Origin: Macrothele yani
Taxonomy: Eukaryota; Arthropoda; Arachnida; Araneae; Macrothelidae
Assembly: GCA_039090855.1 (NCBI GenBank)
Contig: CM077034.1
Span: forward strand, 16,886,303 to 16,950,302
Reading direction: 5' to 3'
Length of the DNA: 64,000 nucleotides
A program made the translations under genes and the position numbers. The notes below the pieces were generated by a model, which saw nothing but the letters and a program-made list of their open reading frames with translations, had not been told where the DNA came from and made no database searches. Positions 32,316 to 43,202 of this stretch are shown here, piece by piece (positions within the stretch are counted from its first letter, which is position 1; every line of letters begins with the position of its first letter).

Positions 32316-32499
32316 ATTTTATTCTGCTTCCTATCTGCCTTTGTGTCGTGTGCGTCCTTCTGGCAGGTACGTCACATCTCCTGGTACGTTACACACATAC
32401 TTACAAATTTCATCTGGATCAGGATCATGAATTTCAAACTCATCTTCCAAATCTTTAAACTTTCACGAATACAAATGTGTATCGTGGGCAATGGCGAAC

Positions 32500-32733
32500 T
32501 TTTTTTTTTTTTTTTTTTTTTTTGATTGGAGGTTTAACGACCACCGTGAGCAACTCAATGGGCTATAAGCAGTCCCCCGTCCCTAATTTAGGGTCACTGG
32601 TTCCAGGGAAGGGAGAGAGCCAGTGCCGTAAGACAAACACAACATCCATGCCTGACCGGGATTCGAACCCGGACCCCTTACGGACGTATGATCAGAGGCC
32701 AGCGCCTTAGACCACTGCGCGCCACCGGGGCGG
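32500..32733 (-). mobile_element. SINE-1, single copy, in hAT remnant (copy A)
   Basis: It is in minus orientation, with a T-run at 32500-32523, one body and a head ending GGGGCGG. CAATGGCGAAC is duplicated at 32489-32499 and 32734-32744. Confidence 0.92.
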
Positions 32734-33222
32734 CAATGGCGAACTCTCCGAACATACTCGACATTAACTTTTTATCACTGTGCGCCAGTTTGCCTTTTTT
32801 GTTTTTATTTTGTCTGACGTCTTCAAACTGTATTGGCATTAGTACGCATTTAGGCAATAAATTGTGTGTATTTGCTCATGCCTATGCCTGTTCCCTTCAG
32901 ACGTTCACACAAAAGGTAGCCCGTTGATTTCGGACGTTTTAGGGTATTCAGGGGACAATTTATCTTATCCGTGTGAAACAAATGTCGTTTTGTGCAAATT
33001 AATTGATGCTCTACAACTTTGTAATTGGAAATTTTGCTCCATCTGTTTTCGTTTTCGATTTGCAATGGCTAACTTCCGCATTTCGCCACTAGGGGCGCTG
33101 CTATCGGTTTCATTCGATCGCGCGTAGTTGCTTTACTGTACCGTTATCTCACTTGCATAACTGTACCTCTCTCCGTTAGCAAGTTATTCCTGGTTAACAG
33201 GACTTTCCTATGCACCCTGTAT

Positions 33223-34768
33223 ATACACTGCTGGACAATTGCTAAAGACTGATCATAAACGGCTATATAGCGCATAAAAAAGTAAGTGTGGTTGGATGCC
33301 AAGTGAAATAAAATAATGTCAGAATGCCAGGACATTACAAGAAAGACAATTTATTGTGCTCTGAAATCCAGAAGGCTTTGGAACGTGTTCAAGGGACAAA
33401 CAGGCCATTTTGTGCAGAATACGTAAACGTGAAAAAAATGCAATTACCGTCCGCAGGCGTTCCGGCGTAAGATGTCAATACGGGATATGGCCACCATGGA
33501 GGGCGATGCAAGATTCCACACGTCGTGTCATGCTTTGCACAACATTGTCAAGCAGCTGTTGGGGTAATTTATCCCATTCCTCTGTCAGTGCACGGATGAG
33601 GGTGTCCTTGTTTATTGGAGGGCATTGGCGACCAGCAAGACTACTCCCCAAAGCATCCCACACATTTTCAATGGGATTCAGATCTGGAGAACGTGCTGGC
33701 CATACGAGGCGTTGAATATCCTCGCTCTCAAGACACTCCTGGACAGCGACTGTTCGATGACATGTTGCGTTGTCGTCCATGAAAATGAATCTATCACCGA
33801 CAGCACCACGGAACATGCGAACATGAGGTAGCAGAACATCATTAATGTATCGTTGGCCAGTCATAGTCCCAGTTGGAAGCACATAGAGGGACGTACGGCC
33901 ATTGATCATGATGCCAGCCCATACCATGACACTACATGTCGGATATCGGTCCCTTTCCTGTATGTTTGCTGGACAATATGCAGTACCACTATCACGCCAG
34001 ATCAGTTGTCGTCGACAATCAGACGATAGACTGTATCTACTGTCATCTGAGAAGAGGACAGCAGACCAGTCGTTATCAGTCCAATTGCGATGTTGATGGC
34101 ACCATTGCAAACGGGCGGTACGGTGACGTCTGGACAATGGGATGCACACAACAGGACGGCGGGCGTATAGTCCTCCTTCATGCAAACGTCTGGCGACAGT
34201 TTTTCGGGAGATCCGCTTGCCAGTAGCAGCCATAAACTGATTTGCTACCTCACTAGCTGTGCTGCGCCGGTGTCTTTTTGTTGATAGCACTATGTACCGA
34301 TCTTCTGCAGGTGTCTTACTGCAAACACGACCTCCCCGTGACGTTTGCTACACTCTCCATTTGTTTGAAATGATTTCCAAAGCCTTGAAACAACACTGTG
34401 GCTGACGTGGAACTCCCTGGCAACATCTGTTATTTTTCGCCCTTCTTCAATCTTGCCAATAATACGGCCACGCGTAAAATCATCTAGGTGATGTCGGGAA
34501 GACATACTGAAAATTGCAAGTTCGTCAATTGATTCTTTCCCTTTCAACTTTGCGTTTGAACAACAACGGTCAATACGCGTCAAATCCTTTATATCTCTTA
34601 TCAGCGCTATGACGTCACGAACAAGTTCGGCAATCCAAAATTTGCATACGCACAACACGTCTTACTGTATCCCGCACTTATGCTAATTTCCACATTTTCC
34701 TGCCTTCCATTTTATGGTTGCTATCGTTGCTATTGTCATCCGTCCTTAGCAATTGTCCGGCAGTGTAT
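33223..34768 (-). mobile_element. Tc1-like transposon, duplication copy A
   Basis: The inverted repeats are TACACTGCTGGACAATTGCT at about 33224 and its partner (AGCAATTGTCCGGCAGTGTA) ending at about 34768, with TA at the edges. The length is 1.55 kb. It lies within sequence that I ascribe to the hAT remnant. The same insertion is at 39545-41083. Confidence 0.9.
33475..34505 (-). pseudogene. Tc1 transposase with one frameshift, catalytic triad kept (copy A)
   Basis: The start is at 34505 (MSSRHHLDDFTRGR). The HTH part reads KITDVAREFHVSHSVVSRLW. Near 34338 a C-run is one base shorter than in copy B (after ECSKRHG) and the frame breaks. From 34290 to 33475 the rest is open: WSAVLFSDDSRYSL (first Asp), FIFMDDNATCH (second Asp), SPDLNPIENVWDALG (Glu), which is DD34E spacing, ending LHGGHIPY. 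A one-base deletion is thus the only obvious disabling change that I see. Tc1 transposases bind the terminal repeats and move the element into TA sites. Confidence 0.9.
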
Positions 34769-35400
34769 AAATGTGATTTTATATGATTTAGCAAATGATA
34801 TACTTTTATAGTTGGTAAAGGGAATTCTTCGGCGACTGGTTCTGGTTGGGGAGCGGGCATTTGAGATGGCTGTTTATTCCGGGTAGAAAATACCATATGC
34901 CGCGCGTAGTGCGTTTCTGCAGAGAAGAAAAAGCTTTTTCAAGAACTATAGATATTGGATATTTGATAGCTTGCCGGCGATAATTTATTCCCTATCCCCA
35001 CGCAGTAACTCTCTGCTAATTCTCTTTAGCAACGTAAATGTTTCAGCGCATTATGGCGCAATAACATTTAGCATTATTTGAGCAACATACAATTGCAGCA
35101 CCGCCCGATCATTATGGATGGTCGGCCGCCCAAAGCACTTCAGCTGGAAACGAACGGTCAAAGAAAATCGTACAGTTAGACTATAAAAATAGGTAGGGGT
35201 CCCTTCCCCACTCCCCGATTGAGAAATACATAGGTTAATTGCAGGAAGGGGGGGGGGGGGAGAGAGTGGAAGTGTGGAAAAGGAGATGTTTTTTATTAGT
35301 GGTTGAACAAGGTTAGCCACTTTTCGGGCTCGGGCTCTATCTTGCAATATAAAATTCGGGCTCGGGCTCCGAAAGTTGAGCCCAAACTCATCTCTAATCG
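34678..35400 (-). other. hAT-like 5' part and terminus (copy A)
   Basis: About 35396 down to 35324 reads TAGAGATGAGTTTGGGCTCA with repeated GAGCCCGAGCCCG, like many hAT ends. A minus frame at 34896-34678 includes LPTIKVYHLLNHIKSHLYT just before the Tc1 insertion; the NH..KSH spacing could be the end of a BED finger. The link to the hAT C terminus at 31.4 kb is an inference from order and strand. Confidence 0.4.
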
Positions 35401-35439
35401 GGAGCTCCGTTCAGAATGAAGTAACATTATTAATTACAT

Positions 35440-35836
35440 GCATAAAGTTCTTCCGCAGATTCGCGGAATGCCGTTTTTTTTTTGTTTTTTTATCATGATT
35501 TATGTCATTCTGGAGATCGATGCAAAACTCGAGAAATTGGGGGGGGGATTGGTTGCTCTAAGAGTTGTCTAGGGTTGGTATCTGTTCTTTCAAAACTTTC
35601 GAAAACGAAAGCTAAACGGAGTGAAGATTTTTCCTTTAGTAGTAATTTTTCTCGCTATGTTGCTCCGTCATAATAAAAATAATTCATGTAGTGGAGAGTG
35701 GGGTAAACGTTACAACTGGCAGTATCATTTGTTCGCATCATTTGTGGTTTTGGTAGCCTTGACGTATTGTCAGATTTCGCGACGCGGTATGGTTAGTGCA
35801 CATAAAAATCGGAGATTTCTTATTTTATTGTTCCCG
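35440..35836 (+). repeat. single unit of G-run/T-run repeat (copy A)
   Basis: GATCGATGCAAAACTCGAG, a run of G, then AACTTTCGAAAACGAAAGC and AACGGAGTGAAG match units of the tandem array at 47.8-49.3 kb. It is a dispersed member of that family. Confidence 0.7.
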
Positions 35837-35846
35837 AATATTTTGC

Positions 35847-37688
35847 GCCGCCCCGGTGGCGCAGTGGTCTAAGCGAAGGCCTCTGATCATTCGTCCGAAC
35901 GGGGTCCGGGTTCAAATCCCGGTCAGGCATGGATGTTGTGTTTTGTCTTACGGCACTGGCTCTCTCCCTTCCCTGGAACCAGTGACCCTAAATTAGGGAC
36001 GGGCGACTGCTTATAGCCCATTGAGTTGCTCACGGTGGTCGTTAAACCTCCAATCACTCAATGAATGGATGTTGTGTTTGTCTTGCGGCACTGGCTCTCT
36101 CCCTTCCCTGGAACCAGTGACCCTAAATTAGGGACGGGCGACTGCTTATAGCCCATTGAGTTGCTCACGGTGGTCGTTAAACCTCCAATCAATCAATAAA
36201 TGGATGTTGTGTTTGTCTTACGGCACTGGCTCTCTCCCTTCCCTGGAACCAGTGACCCTAAATTAGGGACGGGCGACTGCTTATAGCCCATTGAGTTGCT
36301 CACGGTGGTCGTTAAACCTCCAATCACTCAATGAATGGATGTTGTGTTTGTCTTGCGGCACTGGCTCTCTCCCTTCCCTGGAACCAGTGACCCTAAATTA
36401 GGGACGGGCGACTGCTTATAGCCCATTGAGTTGCTCACGGTGGTCGTTAAACCTCCAATCAATCAATGAATGAATGTTGTGTTTGTCTTACGGCACTGGC
36501 TCTCTCCCTTCCCTGGAACCAGTGACCCTAAATTAGGGACGGGTGACTGCTTATAGCCCATTGAGTTGCTCACGGTGGTCGTTAAACCTCCAATCAATCA
36601 ATAAATGGATGTTGTGTTTGTCTTACGGCACTGGCTCTCTCCCTTCCCTGGAACCAGTGACCCTAAATTAGGGACGGGCGACTGCTTATAGCCCATTGAG
36701 TTGCTCACGGTGGTCGTTAAACCTCCAATCAATCAATGAATGGATGTTGTGTTTGTCTTACGGCACTGGCTCTCTCCCTTCCCTGGAACCAGTGACCCTA
36801 AATTAGGGACGGGCGACTGCTTATAGCCCATTGAGTTGCTCACGGTGGTCGTTAAACCTCCAATCAATCAATGAATGGATGTTGTGTTTGTCTTACGGCA
36901 CTGGCTCTCTCCCTTCCCTGGAAGCAGTGACCCTAAAATAGGGACGGGCGACTGCTTATAGCCCATTGAGTTGCTCACGGTGGTCGTTAAACCTCCAATC
37001 AATCAATGAATGGATGTTGTGTTTGTCTTACGGCACTGGCTCTCTCCCTTCCGTGGAAGCAGTGACCCTAAAATAGGGACGGGCGACTGCTTATAGCCCA
37101 TTGAGTTGCTCACGGTGGTCGTTAAACCTCCAATCAATCAATGAATGGATGTTGTGTTTGTCTTACGGCACTGGCTCTCTCCCTTCCCTGGAACCAGTGA
37201 CCCTAAATTAGGGACGGGCGACTGCTTATAGCCCATTGAGTTGCTCACGGTGGTCGTTAAACCTCCAATCAATCAATGAATGGATGTTGTGTTTGTCTTA
37301 CGGCACTGGCTCTCTCCCTTCCCTGGAACCAGTGACCCTAAATTAGGGACGGGCGACTGCTTATAGCCCATTGAGTTGCTCACGGTGGTCGTTAAACCTC
37401 CAATCAATCAATGAATGGATGTTGTGTTTGTCTTACGGCACTGGCTCTCTCCATTCCCTGGAACCAGTGACCCTAAATTAGGGAAGGGCGACTGCTTATA
37501 GCCCATTGAGTTGCTCACGGTGGTCGTTAAACCTCCAATCAATCAATGAATGGATGTTGTGTTTGTCTTACGGCACTGGCTCTCTCCCTTCCCTGGAACC
37601 AGTGACCCTAAATTAGGGACGGGCGACTGCTTATAGCCCATTGAGTTGCTCACGGTGGTCGTTAAACCTCCAATCCAATCCAATCCAA
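35847..37688 (+). mobile_element. SINE-1, 13-body hybrid array
   Basis: One head (35847-35925) is followed by about 13 bodies and an (AATCC)n tail. The left flank is AATATTTT (35837-35844), the target duplication of array 2. The right flank is TCCAGCAAGTTCA (37689-37701), that of array 1. The left bodies carry array-2 variants (CTTGCGGC, CACTCAATGAATGG) and the right bodies array-1 variants (GGGAAGGGCG at about 37490). This is the crossover product of the 6.3-kb duplication. Confidence 0.93.
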
Positions 37689-37756
37689 TCCAGCAAGTTC
37701 ATCATGAAAACTGCTTACCGTTTAAGCCTCTCCATAATCCTCAAAAAAAAAAAAAA

Positions 37757-37971
37757 AAAGAATCGCATCTAATGCTTCAGCGTTTAACTTTGATCTTATT
37801 TCCTCTAAAACTTGACCTGCTGCATTAAACACGCTCTCGCTTGCAGAACTTCTGGCTGTTATACATAGAACACGTCTCGCAATAGCAGCTAGCTTAGGAA
37901 ATTGAGAATTCTTCCACCACGGTAACAAATCCACAACTTCAAACTGTGTTTCTCCCAAGCGCAATTCCACA
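37757..37971 (-). pseudogene. hAT transposase C-terminal fragment, copy B
   Basis: This has the same dimerisation-domain text as 31440-31652 (FPKLAAIARR, SASESVFNAAG). It is the duplicate made with the block, not an independent insertion. Confidence 0.75.
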
Positions 37972-38704
37972 TATAACGAAGTAAATTTCTCCGTCATTTT
38001 TATCCGCGCCGGGGTTCGAACCCGGGTCCACTCATTCCGGAATAAGTTGCTCTACCAATTAGGCTACGCGGACATTTTATTCTGATTCCTATCTGCCTTT
38101 GTGTCGTGTGCGTCCTTCTGGCAGGTACGTCACATCTCCTGGTACGTTACATCATCTCCCCCTTATTTTTTTTTTTTTTTTCGAAGTGCTGGAGAAAGGA
38201 TTCTCTTATTTTTCCTATCTCGCGGTGTGGAAATAACATCGCCGCCCCGGTGACGCAGTGGTCTAAGCGATGGCCTCTGATCATTCGTCCGAACGGGGTC
38301 CGGGTTCGAATCCCGGTGAGGCATGGATGTTGTGTTTGTCTTACGGCACTGGCTCTCTCCTTCCCTGGAACCAGTGACCCTAAATTAGGGACGGGCGACT
38401 GCTTATAGCCCATTGAGTTGCTCACGGTGGTCGTTAAACCTCCAATCAAAAAAAAAAAAAAAAATAACATCACACCAATGCGAGATTTTGAACGATCGGG
38501 TCATCCGGATAGTTCGGGCGCCATTATAACGAAGTAAATTTCTCCGTCATTTTTATCCGCGCCGGGGTTCGAACCCGGGTCCACTCATTCCGGAATAAGT
38601 TGCTCTACCAATTAAGCTACGCGGACATTTTATTCTGCTTCCTATCTGCCTTTGTGTCGTGTGCGTCCTTCTGGCAGGTACGTCACATCTCCTGGTACGT
38701 TACA
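37972..38704 (-). mobile_element. TRIM-like LTR element, locus 3B (duplicate of 3A)
   Basis: Boundaries, CACA duplication (37968-37971, 38705-38708), primer site and nested SINE-1 are as in 3A. It was copied with the block. Confidence 0.87.
38241..38462 (+). mobile_element. SINE-1 nested in TRIM 3B
   Basis: This is the duplicate of 31925-32151, with the same AATAACATC target duplication. One C is missing in CTCTCTCC-TTCCCTGG. Confidence 0.9.
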
Positions 38705-38807
38705 CACATACTTACAAATTTCATCTGGATCAGGATCATGAATTTCAAACTCATCTTCCAAATCTTTAAACTTTCACGAATACAAATGTGTATCGTGGGC
38801 AATGGCG

Positions 38808-38810
<3 letters not shown>

Positions 38811-38842
<32 letters not shown>

Positions 38843-39055
38843 ATTGGAGGTTTAACGACCACCGTGAGCAAGCAACTCAATGGGCTATAAGCAGTCCCCC
38901 GTCCCTAATTTAGGGTCACTGGTTCCAGGGAAGGGAGAGAGCCAGTGCCGTAAGACAAACACAACATCCATGCCTGACCGGGATTCGAACCCGGACCCCT
39001 TACGGACGAATGATCAGAGGCCAGCGCCTTAGACCACTGCGCGCCACCGGGGCGG
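38811..39055 (-). mobile_element. SINE-1, single copy (copy B)
   Basis: This is the duplicate of 32500-32733, with a longer T-run and an extra GCAA in the body end (GAGCAAGCAACTC). Confidence 0.9.
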
Positions 39056-39544
39056 CAATGGCGAACTCTCCGAACATACTCGACATTAACTTTTTATCAC
39101 TGTGCGCCAGTTTGCCTTTTTTGTTTTTATTTTGTCTGACGTCTTCAAACTGTATTGGCATTAGTACGCATTTAGGCAATAAATTGTGTGTATTTGCTCA
39201 TGCCTATGCCTGTTCCCTTCAGACGTTCACACAAAAGGTAGCCCGTTGATTTCGGACGTTTTAGGGTATTCAGGGGACAATTTATCTTATCCGTGTGAAA
39301 CAAATGTCGTTTTGTGCAAATTAATTGATGCTCTACAACTTTGTAATTGGAAATTTTGCTCCATCTGTTTTCGTTTTCGATTTGCAATGGCTAACTTCCG
39401 CATTTCGCCACTAGGGGCGCTGCTATCGGTTTCATTCGATCGCGCGTAGTTGCTTTACTGTACCGTTATCTCACTTGCATAACTGTACCTCTCTCCGTTA
39501 GCAAGTTATTCCTGGTTAACAGGACTTTCCTATGCACCCTGTAT

Positions 39545-41083
39545 ATACACTGCTGGACAATTGCTAAAGACTGATCATAAACGGCTATATAGCGCATAAA
39601 AAAGTAAGTGTGGTTGGATGCCAAGTGAAATAAAATAATGTCAGAATGCCAGGACATTACAAGAAAGACAATTTATTGTGCTCTGAAATCCAGAAGGCTT
39701 TGGAACGTGTTCAAGGGACAAACAGGCCATTTTGTGCAGAATACGTAAACGTGAAAAAAATGCAATTACCGTCCGCAGGCGTTCCGGCGTAAGATGTCAA
39801 TACGGGATATGGCCACCATGGAGGGCGATGCAAGATTCCACACGTCGTGTCATGCTTTGCACAACATTATCAAGCAGCTGTTGGGGTAATTTATCCCATT
39901 CCTCTGTCAGTGCACGGATGAGGGTGTCCTTGTTTATTGGAGGGCATTGGCGACCAGCAAGATTCCTCCCCAAAGCATCCCACACATTTACAATGGGATT
40001 CACATCTGGAGAACGTGCTGGCCATACGAGGCGTTGAATATCCTCGCTCTCAAGACACTCCTGGACAGCGACTGTTCGATGACATGTTGCGTTGTCGTCC
40101 ATGAAAATGAATCTATCACCGACAGCACCACGGAACATGCGAACATGAGGTAGCAGAACATCATTAATGTATCGTTGGCCAGTCATAGTCCCAGTTGGAA
40201 GCACATAGAGGGACGTACGGCCATTGATCATGATGCCAGCCCATACCATGACACTACATGTCGGATATCGGTCCCTTTCCTGTATGTTTGCTGGACAACA
40301 TGCAGTACCAGTATCACGCCAGATCAGTTGTCGTCGACAATCAGACGATAGACTGTATCTACTCTCATCTGAGAAGAGGACAGCAGACCAGTCGTTATCA
40401 GTCCAATTGCGATGTTGATGGCACCATTGCAAACGGGCGGTACGGTGACGTCTGGACAATGGGATGCACACAACAGGACGGCGGGCGTATAGTCCTCCTT
40501 CATGCAAACGTCTGGCGACAGTTTTTCGGGAGATCCGCTTGCCAGTAGCAGCCATAAACTGATTTGCTACCTCACTAGCTGTGCTGCGCCGGTGTCTTTT
40601 TGTTGATAGCACTATGTACCGATCTTCTGCAGGTGTCGTACTGCGAACACGACCTCCCCCGTGACGTTTGCTACACTCTCCATTTGTTTGAAATGATTTC
40701 CAAAGCCTTGAAACAACACTGTGGCTGACGTCGAACTCCCTGGCAACATCTGTTATTTTTCGCCCTTCTTCAATCTTGCCAATAATACGGCCACGCGTCA
40801 AATCATCTAGGTGATGTCGGGAAGACATGCTGAAAATTGCAAGTTCGTCAATTGATTCTTTCCCTTTCAACTTTGCGTTTGAACAACAACGGTCAATACG
40901 CGTCAAATCCTTTATATCTCTTATCAGCGCTATGACGTCACGAACAAGTTCGGCAATCCAAAATTTGCATACGCAGAACACGTCTTACTGTATCCCGCAC
41001 TTATGCTAATTTCCACATTTTCCTGCCTTCCATTTTATGGTTGCTATTGTCATCCGTCCTTAGCAATTGTCCGGCAGTGTATA
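39545..41083 (-). mobile_element. Tc1-like transposon, duplication copy B
   Basis: It has the same inverted repeats and TA edges as copy A, and the transposase frame here is open from end to end. Confidence 0.9.
39797..40828 (-). CDS. Tc1-like transposase, open frame but catalytic Glu replaced
   Basis: This is the longest unbroken transposase frame in the window: 343 codons from MSSRHHLDDLTRGR (ATG at 40828) to HGGHIPY. That is the usual Tc1 length; a longer in-frame extension upstream (to 40981) lacks an ATG start and family similarity. N-terminal HTH: KITDVAREFDVSHSVVSRLW. Catalytic half: LFSDESRYSL (first Asp), FMDDNATCH (second Asp), then SPDVNPIVNVWD, where the DD34E glutamate is Val (GTA for GAA) and the preceding Leu is also Val. 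Copy A keeps Glu at this site. So the frame is intact but a working DDE active site is not; it might still bind terminal repeats. It is called a CDS because it is open, not because it is active. Confidence 0.85.
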   Translation of the reverse strand: MSSRHHLDDLTRGRIIGKIEEGRKITDVAREFDVSHSVVSRLWKSFQTNGECSKRHGGGRVRSTTPAEDRYIVLSTKRHRRSTASEVANQFMAATGKRISRKTVARRLHEGGLYARRPVVCIPLSRRHRTARLQWCHQHRNWTDNDWSAVLFSDESRYSLSSDCRRQLIWRDTGTACCPANIQERDRYPTCSVMVWAGIMINGRTSLYVLPTGTMTGQRYINDVLLPHVRMFRGAVGDRFIFMDDNATCHRTVAVQECLESEDIQRLVWPARSPDVNPIVNVWDALGRNLAGRQCPPINKDTLIRALTEEWDKLPQQLLDNVVQSMTRRVESCIALHGGHIPY

Positions 41084-41759
41084 AATGTGATTTTATATAA
41101 ATTAGCAAATGATATACTTTTATAGTTGGTAAAGGGAATTCTTCGGCTACTGGTTCTGGTTGGGGAGCGGGCATTTGAGATGGCTGTTTATTCCGGGCTT
41201 GGGTAGAAAATACCATATGCCGCGCGTAGTGCGTTTCTGCAGAGAAGAAAAAGCTTTTTCAAGAACTATTGATATTGGATATTTGATAGCTTGCCGGCGA
41301 TAATTTATTCCCTATCCCCACGCAGTAACTCCCTGCTAATTCTGTTTAGCAACGTACATGTTTCAGCGCATTATGGCGCAATAATATTTAGCATTATTTG
41401 AGCAACATACAATTGCAGCACCGCCCGATCATTACGGATGGTCGGCCGCCCAAAGCACTTCAGCTGGAAACGAACGGTCAAAGAAAATCGTACAGTTAGA
41501 CTATAAAAATAGGTAGGGGTCCCTTCCCCACTCCCCGATTGAGAAATACATAGGTTAATTGCAGGAAGGGGGGGGAGAGTGGAAGTGTGGAAAAGGAGAT
41601 GTTTTTTATTAGTGGTTGAACAAGGTTAGCCACTTTTCGGGCTCGGGCTCTATCTTGCAATATAAAATTCGGGCTCGGGCTCCGAAAGTTGAGCCCAAAC
41701 TCATCTCTAATCGGGAGCTCCGTTCAGAATGAAGTAACATTATTAATTACATGCATAAA

Positions 41760-42000
41760 ATTCTTTCGCAGATTCGCGGAATGCCGTTTTTTTTTTTGTT
41801 TTTTTATCATGATTTATGTCATTCTGGAGATCGATGCAAAACTCGAGAAATTGGGGGGGGGGGGATTGGTTGCTCTAAGAGTTGTCTAGGGTTGGTATCT
41901 GTTCTTTCAAAACTTTCGAAAACGAAAGCTAAACGGAGTGAAGATTTTTCCTTTAGTAGTAATTTTTCTCGCTATGTTGCTCCGTCATAATAAAAATAAT
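41760..42000 (+). repeat. single unit of G-run/T-run repeat (copy B)
   Basis: This is the duplicate of the unit at 35.45-35.69 kb, with a slightly longer G-run. Confidence 0.7.
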
Positions 42001-42163
42001 TCATGTAGTGGAGAGTGGGGTAAACGTTACAACTGGCAGTATCATTTGTTCGCATCATTTGTGGTTTTGGTAGCCTTGACGTATTGTCAGATTTCGCGAC
42101 GCGGTATGGTTAGTGCACATAAAAATCGGAGATTTCTTATTTTATTGTTCCCGAATATTTTGC

Positions 42164-43194
42164 GCCGCCCCGGTGGCGCAGTGGTCTAAGCGAAGGCCTC
42201 TGATCATTCGTCCGAACGGGGTCCGGGTTCAAATCCCGGTCAGGCATGGATGTTGTGTTTTGTCTTACGGCACTGGCTCTCTCCCTTCCCTGGAACCAGT
42301 GACCCTAAATTAGGGACGGGCGACTGCTTATAGCCCATTGAGTTGCTCACGGTGGTCGTTAAACCTCCAATCACTCAATGAATGGATGTTGTGTTTGTCT
42401 TGCGGCACTGGCTCTCTCCCTTCCCTGGAACCAGTGACCCTAAATTAGGGACGGGCGACTGCTTATTGCCCATTGAGTTGGTCACGGTGGTCGTTAAACC
42501 TCCAATCAATCAATGAATGAATGTTGTGTTTGTCTTACGGCACTGGCTCTCTCCCTTCCCTGGAACCAGTGACCCTAAATTAGGGACGGGCGACTGCTTA
42601 TAGCCCATTGAGTTGCTCACGGTGGTCGTTAAACCTCCAATCAATCAATAAATGGATGTTGTGTTTGTCTTACGGCACTGGCTCTCTCCCTTCCCTGGAA
42701 CCAGTGACCCTAAATTAGGGACGGGCGACTGCTTATAGCCCATTGAGTTGCTCACGGTGGTCGTTAAACCTCCAATCAATCAATAAATGGATGTTGTGTT
42801 TGTCTAACGGCACTGGCTCTCTCCCTTCCCTGGAACCAGTGACCCCAAATTAGGGACGGGCGACTGCTTATAGCCCATTGAGTTGCTCACGGTGGTCGTT
42901 AAACCTCCAATCAATCAATGAATGGATGTTGTGTTTGTCTTACGGCACTGGCTCTCTCCCTTCCCTGGAACCAGTGACCCTAAATTAGGGACGGGCGACT
43001 GCTTATAGCCCATTGAGTTGCTCACGGTGGTCGTTAAACCTCCAATCACTCAATGAATGGATGTTGTGTTTGTCTTGCGGCACTGGCTCTCTCCCTTCCC
43101 TGGAACCAGTGGTCCTAAATTAGGGACGGGCGACTGCTTATTGCCCATTGAGTTGCTCACGGTGGTCGTTAAACCTCCAATCAAAAAAAAAAAA
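42164..43194 (+). mobile_element. SINE-1, 7-body array (array 2 of the duplication)
   Basis: It has a head at 42164-42243, about seven bodies and a poly-A tail. AATATTTT is duplicated at 42154-42161 and 43195-43202, so this array has matched flanks, unlike the hybrid at 35847. Confidence 0.92.
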
Positions 43195-43202
43195 AATATT
43201 TT

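Larger units (their letters stand above)
31653..32393 (-). mobile_element. TRIM-like LTR element, locus 3A, with nested SINE-1
   Basis: The 3' LTR is 31653-31832 and the 5' LTR 32214-32393, about 180 bp each, beginning TGTAACG and ending CGTTATA. The duplication CACA is at 31649-31652 and 32394-32397. The primer site TGGCGCCCGAAC lies just inside the 5' LTR on the minus strand (about 32201-32212), and the purine tract GGGGGAGATGA just before the 3' LTR (31833-31845). A complete SINE-1 at 31925-32151 is nested within. It sits between two parts of the hAT remnant. Confidence 0.87.
31372..35846. repeat. tandem duplication, copy A unique part
   Basis: This stretch recurs at 37689-42163 at an offset of about 6317-6322 bp with high identity over its entire length. 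The contents are the same in order: hAT remnant, TRIM with nested SINE, SINE, Tc1, hAT-like terminus and a G/T-run repeat unit. Differences are scattered single bases and small indels. Confidence 0.93.
37689..42163. repeat. tandem duplication, copy B unique part
   Basis: This is the second copy of 31372-35846. It is shifted by 6317-6322 bp, with small indels in homopolymers (T-run 38811, G-runs 41569 and 41853) and scattered substitutions. Confidence 0.93.
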
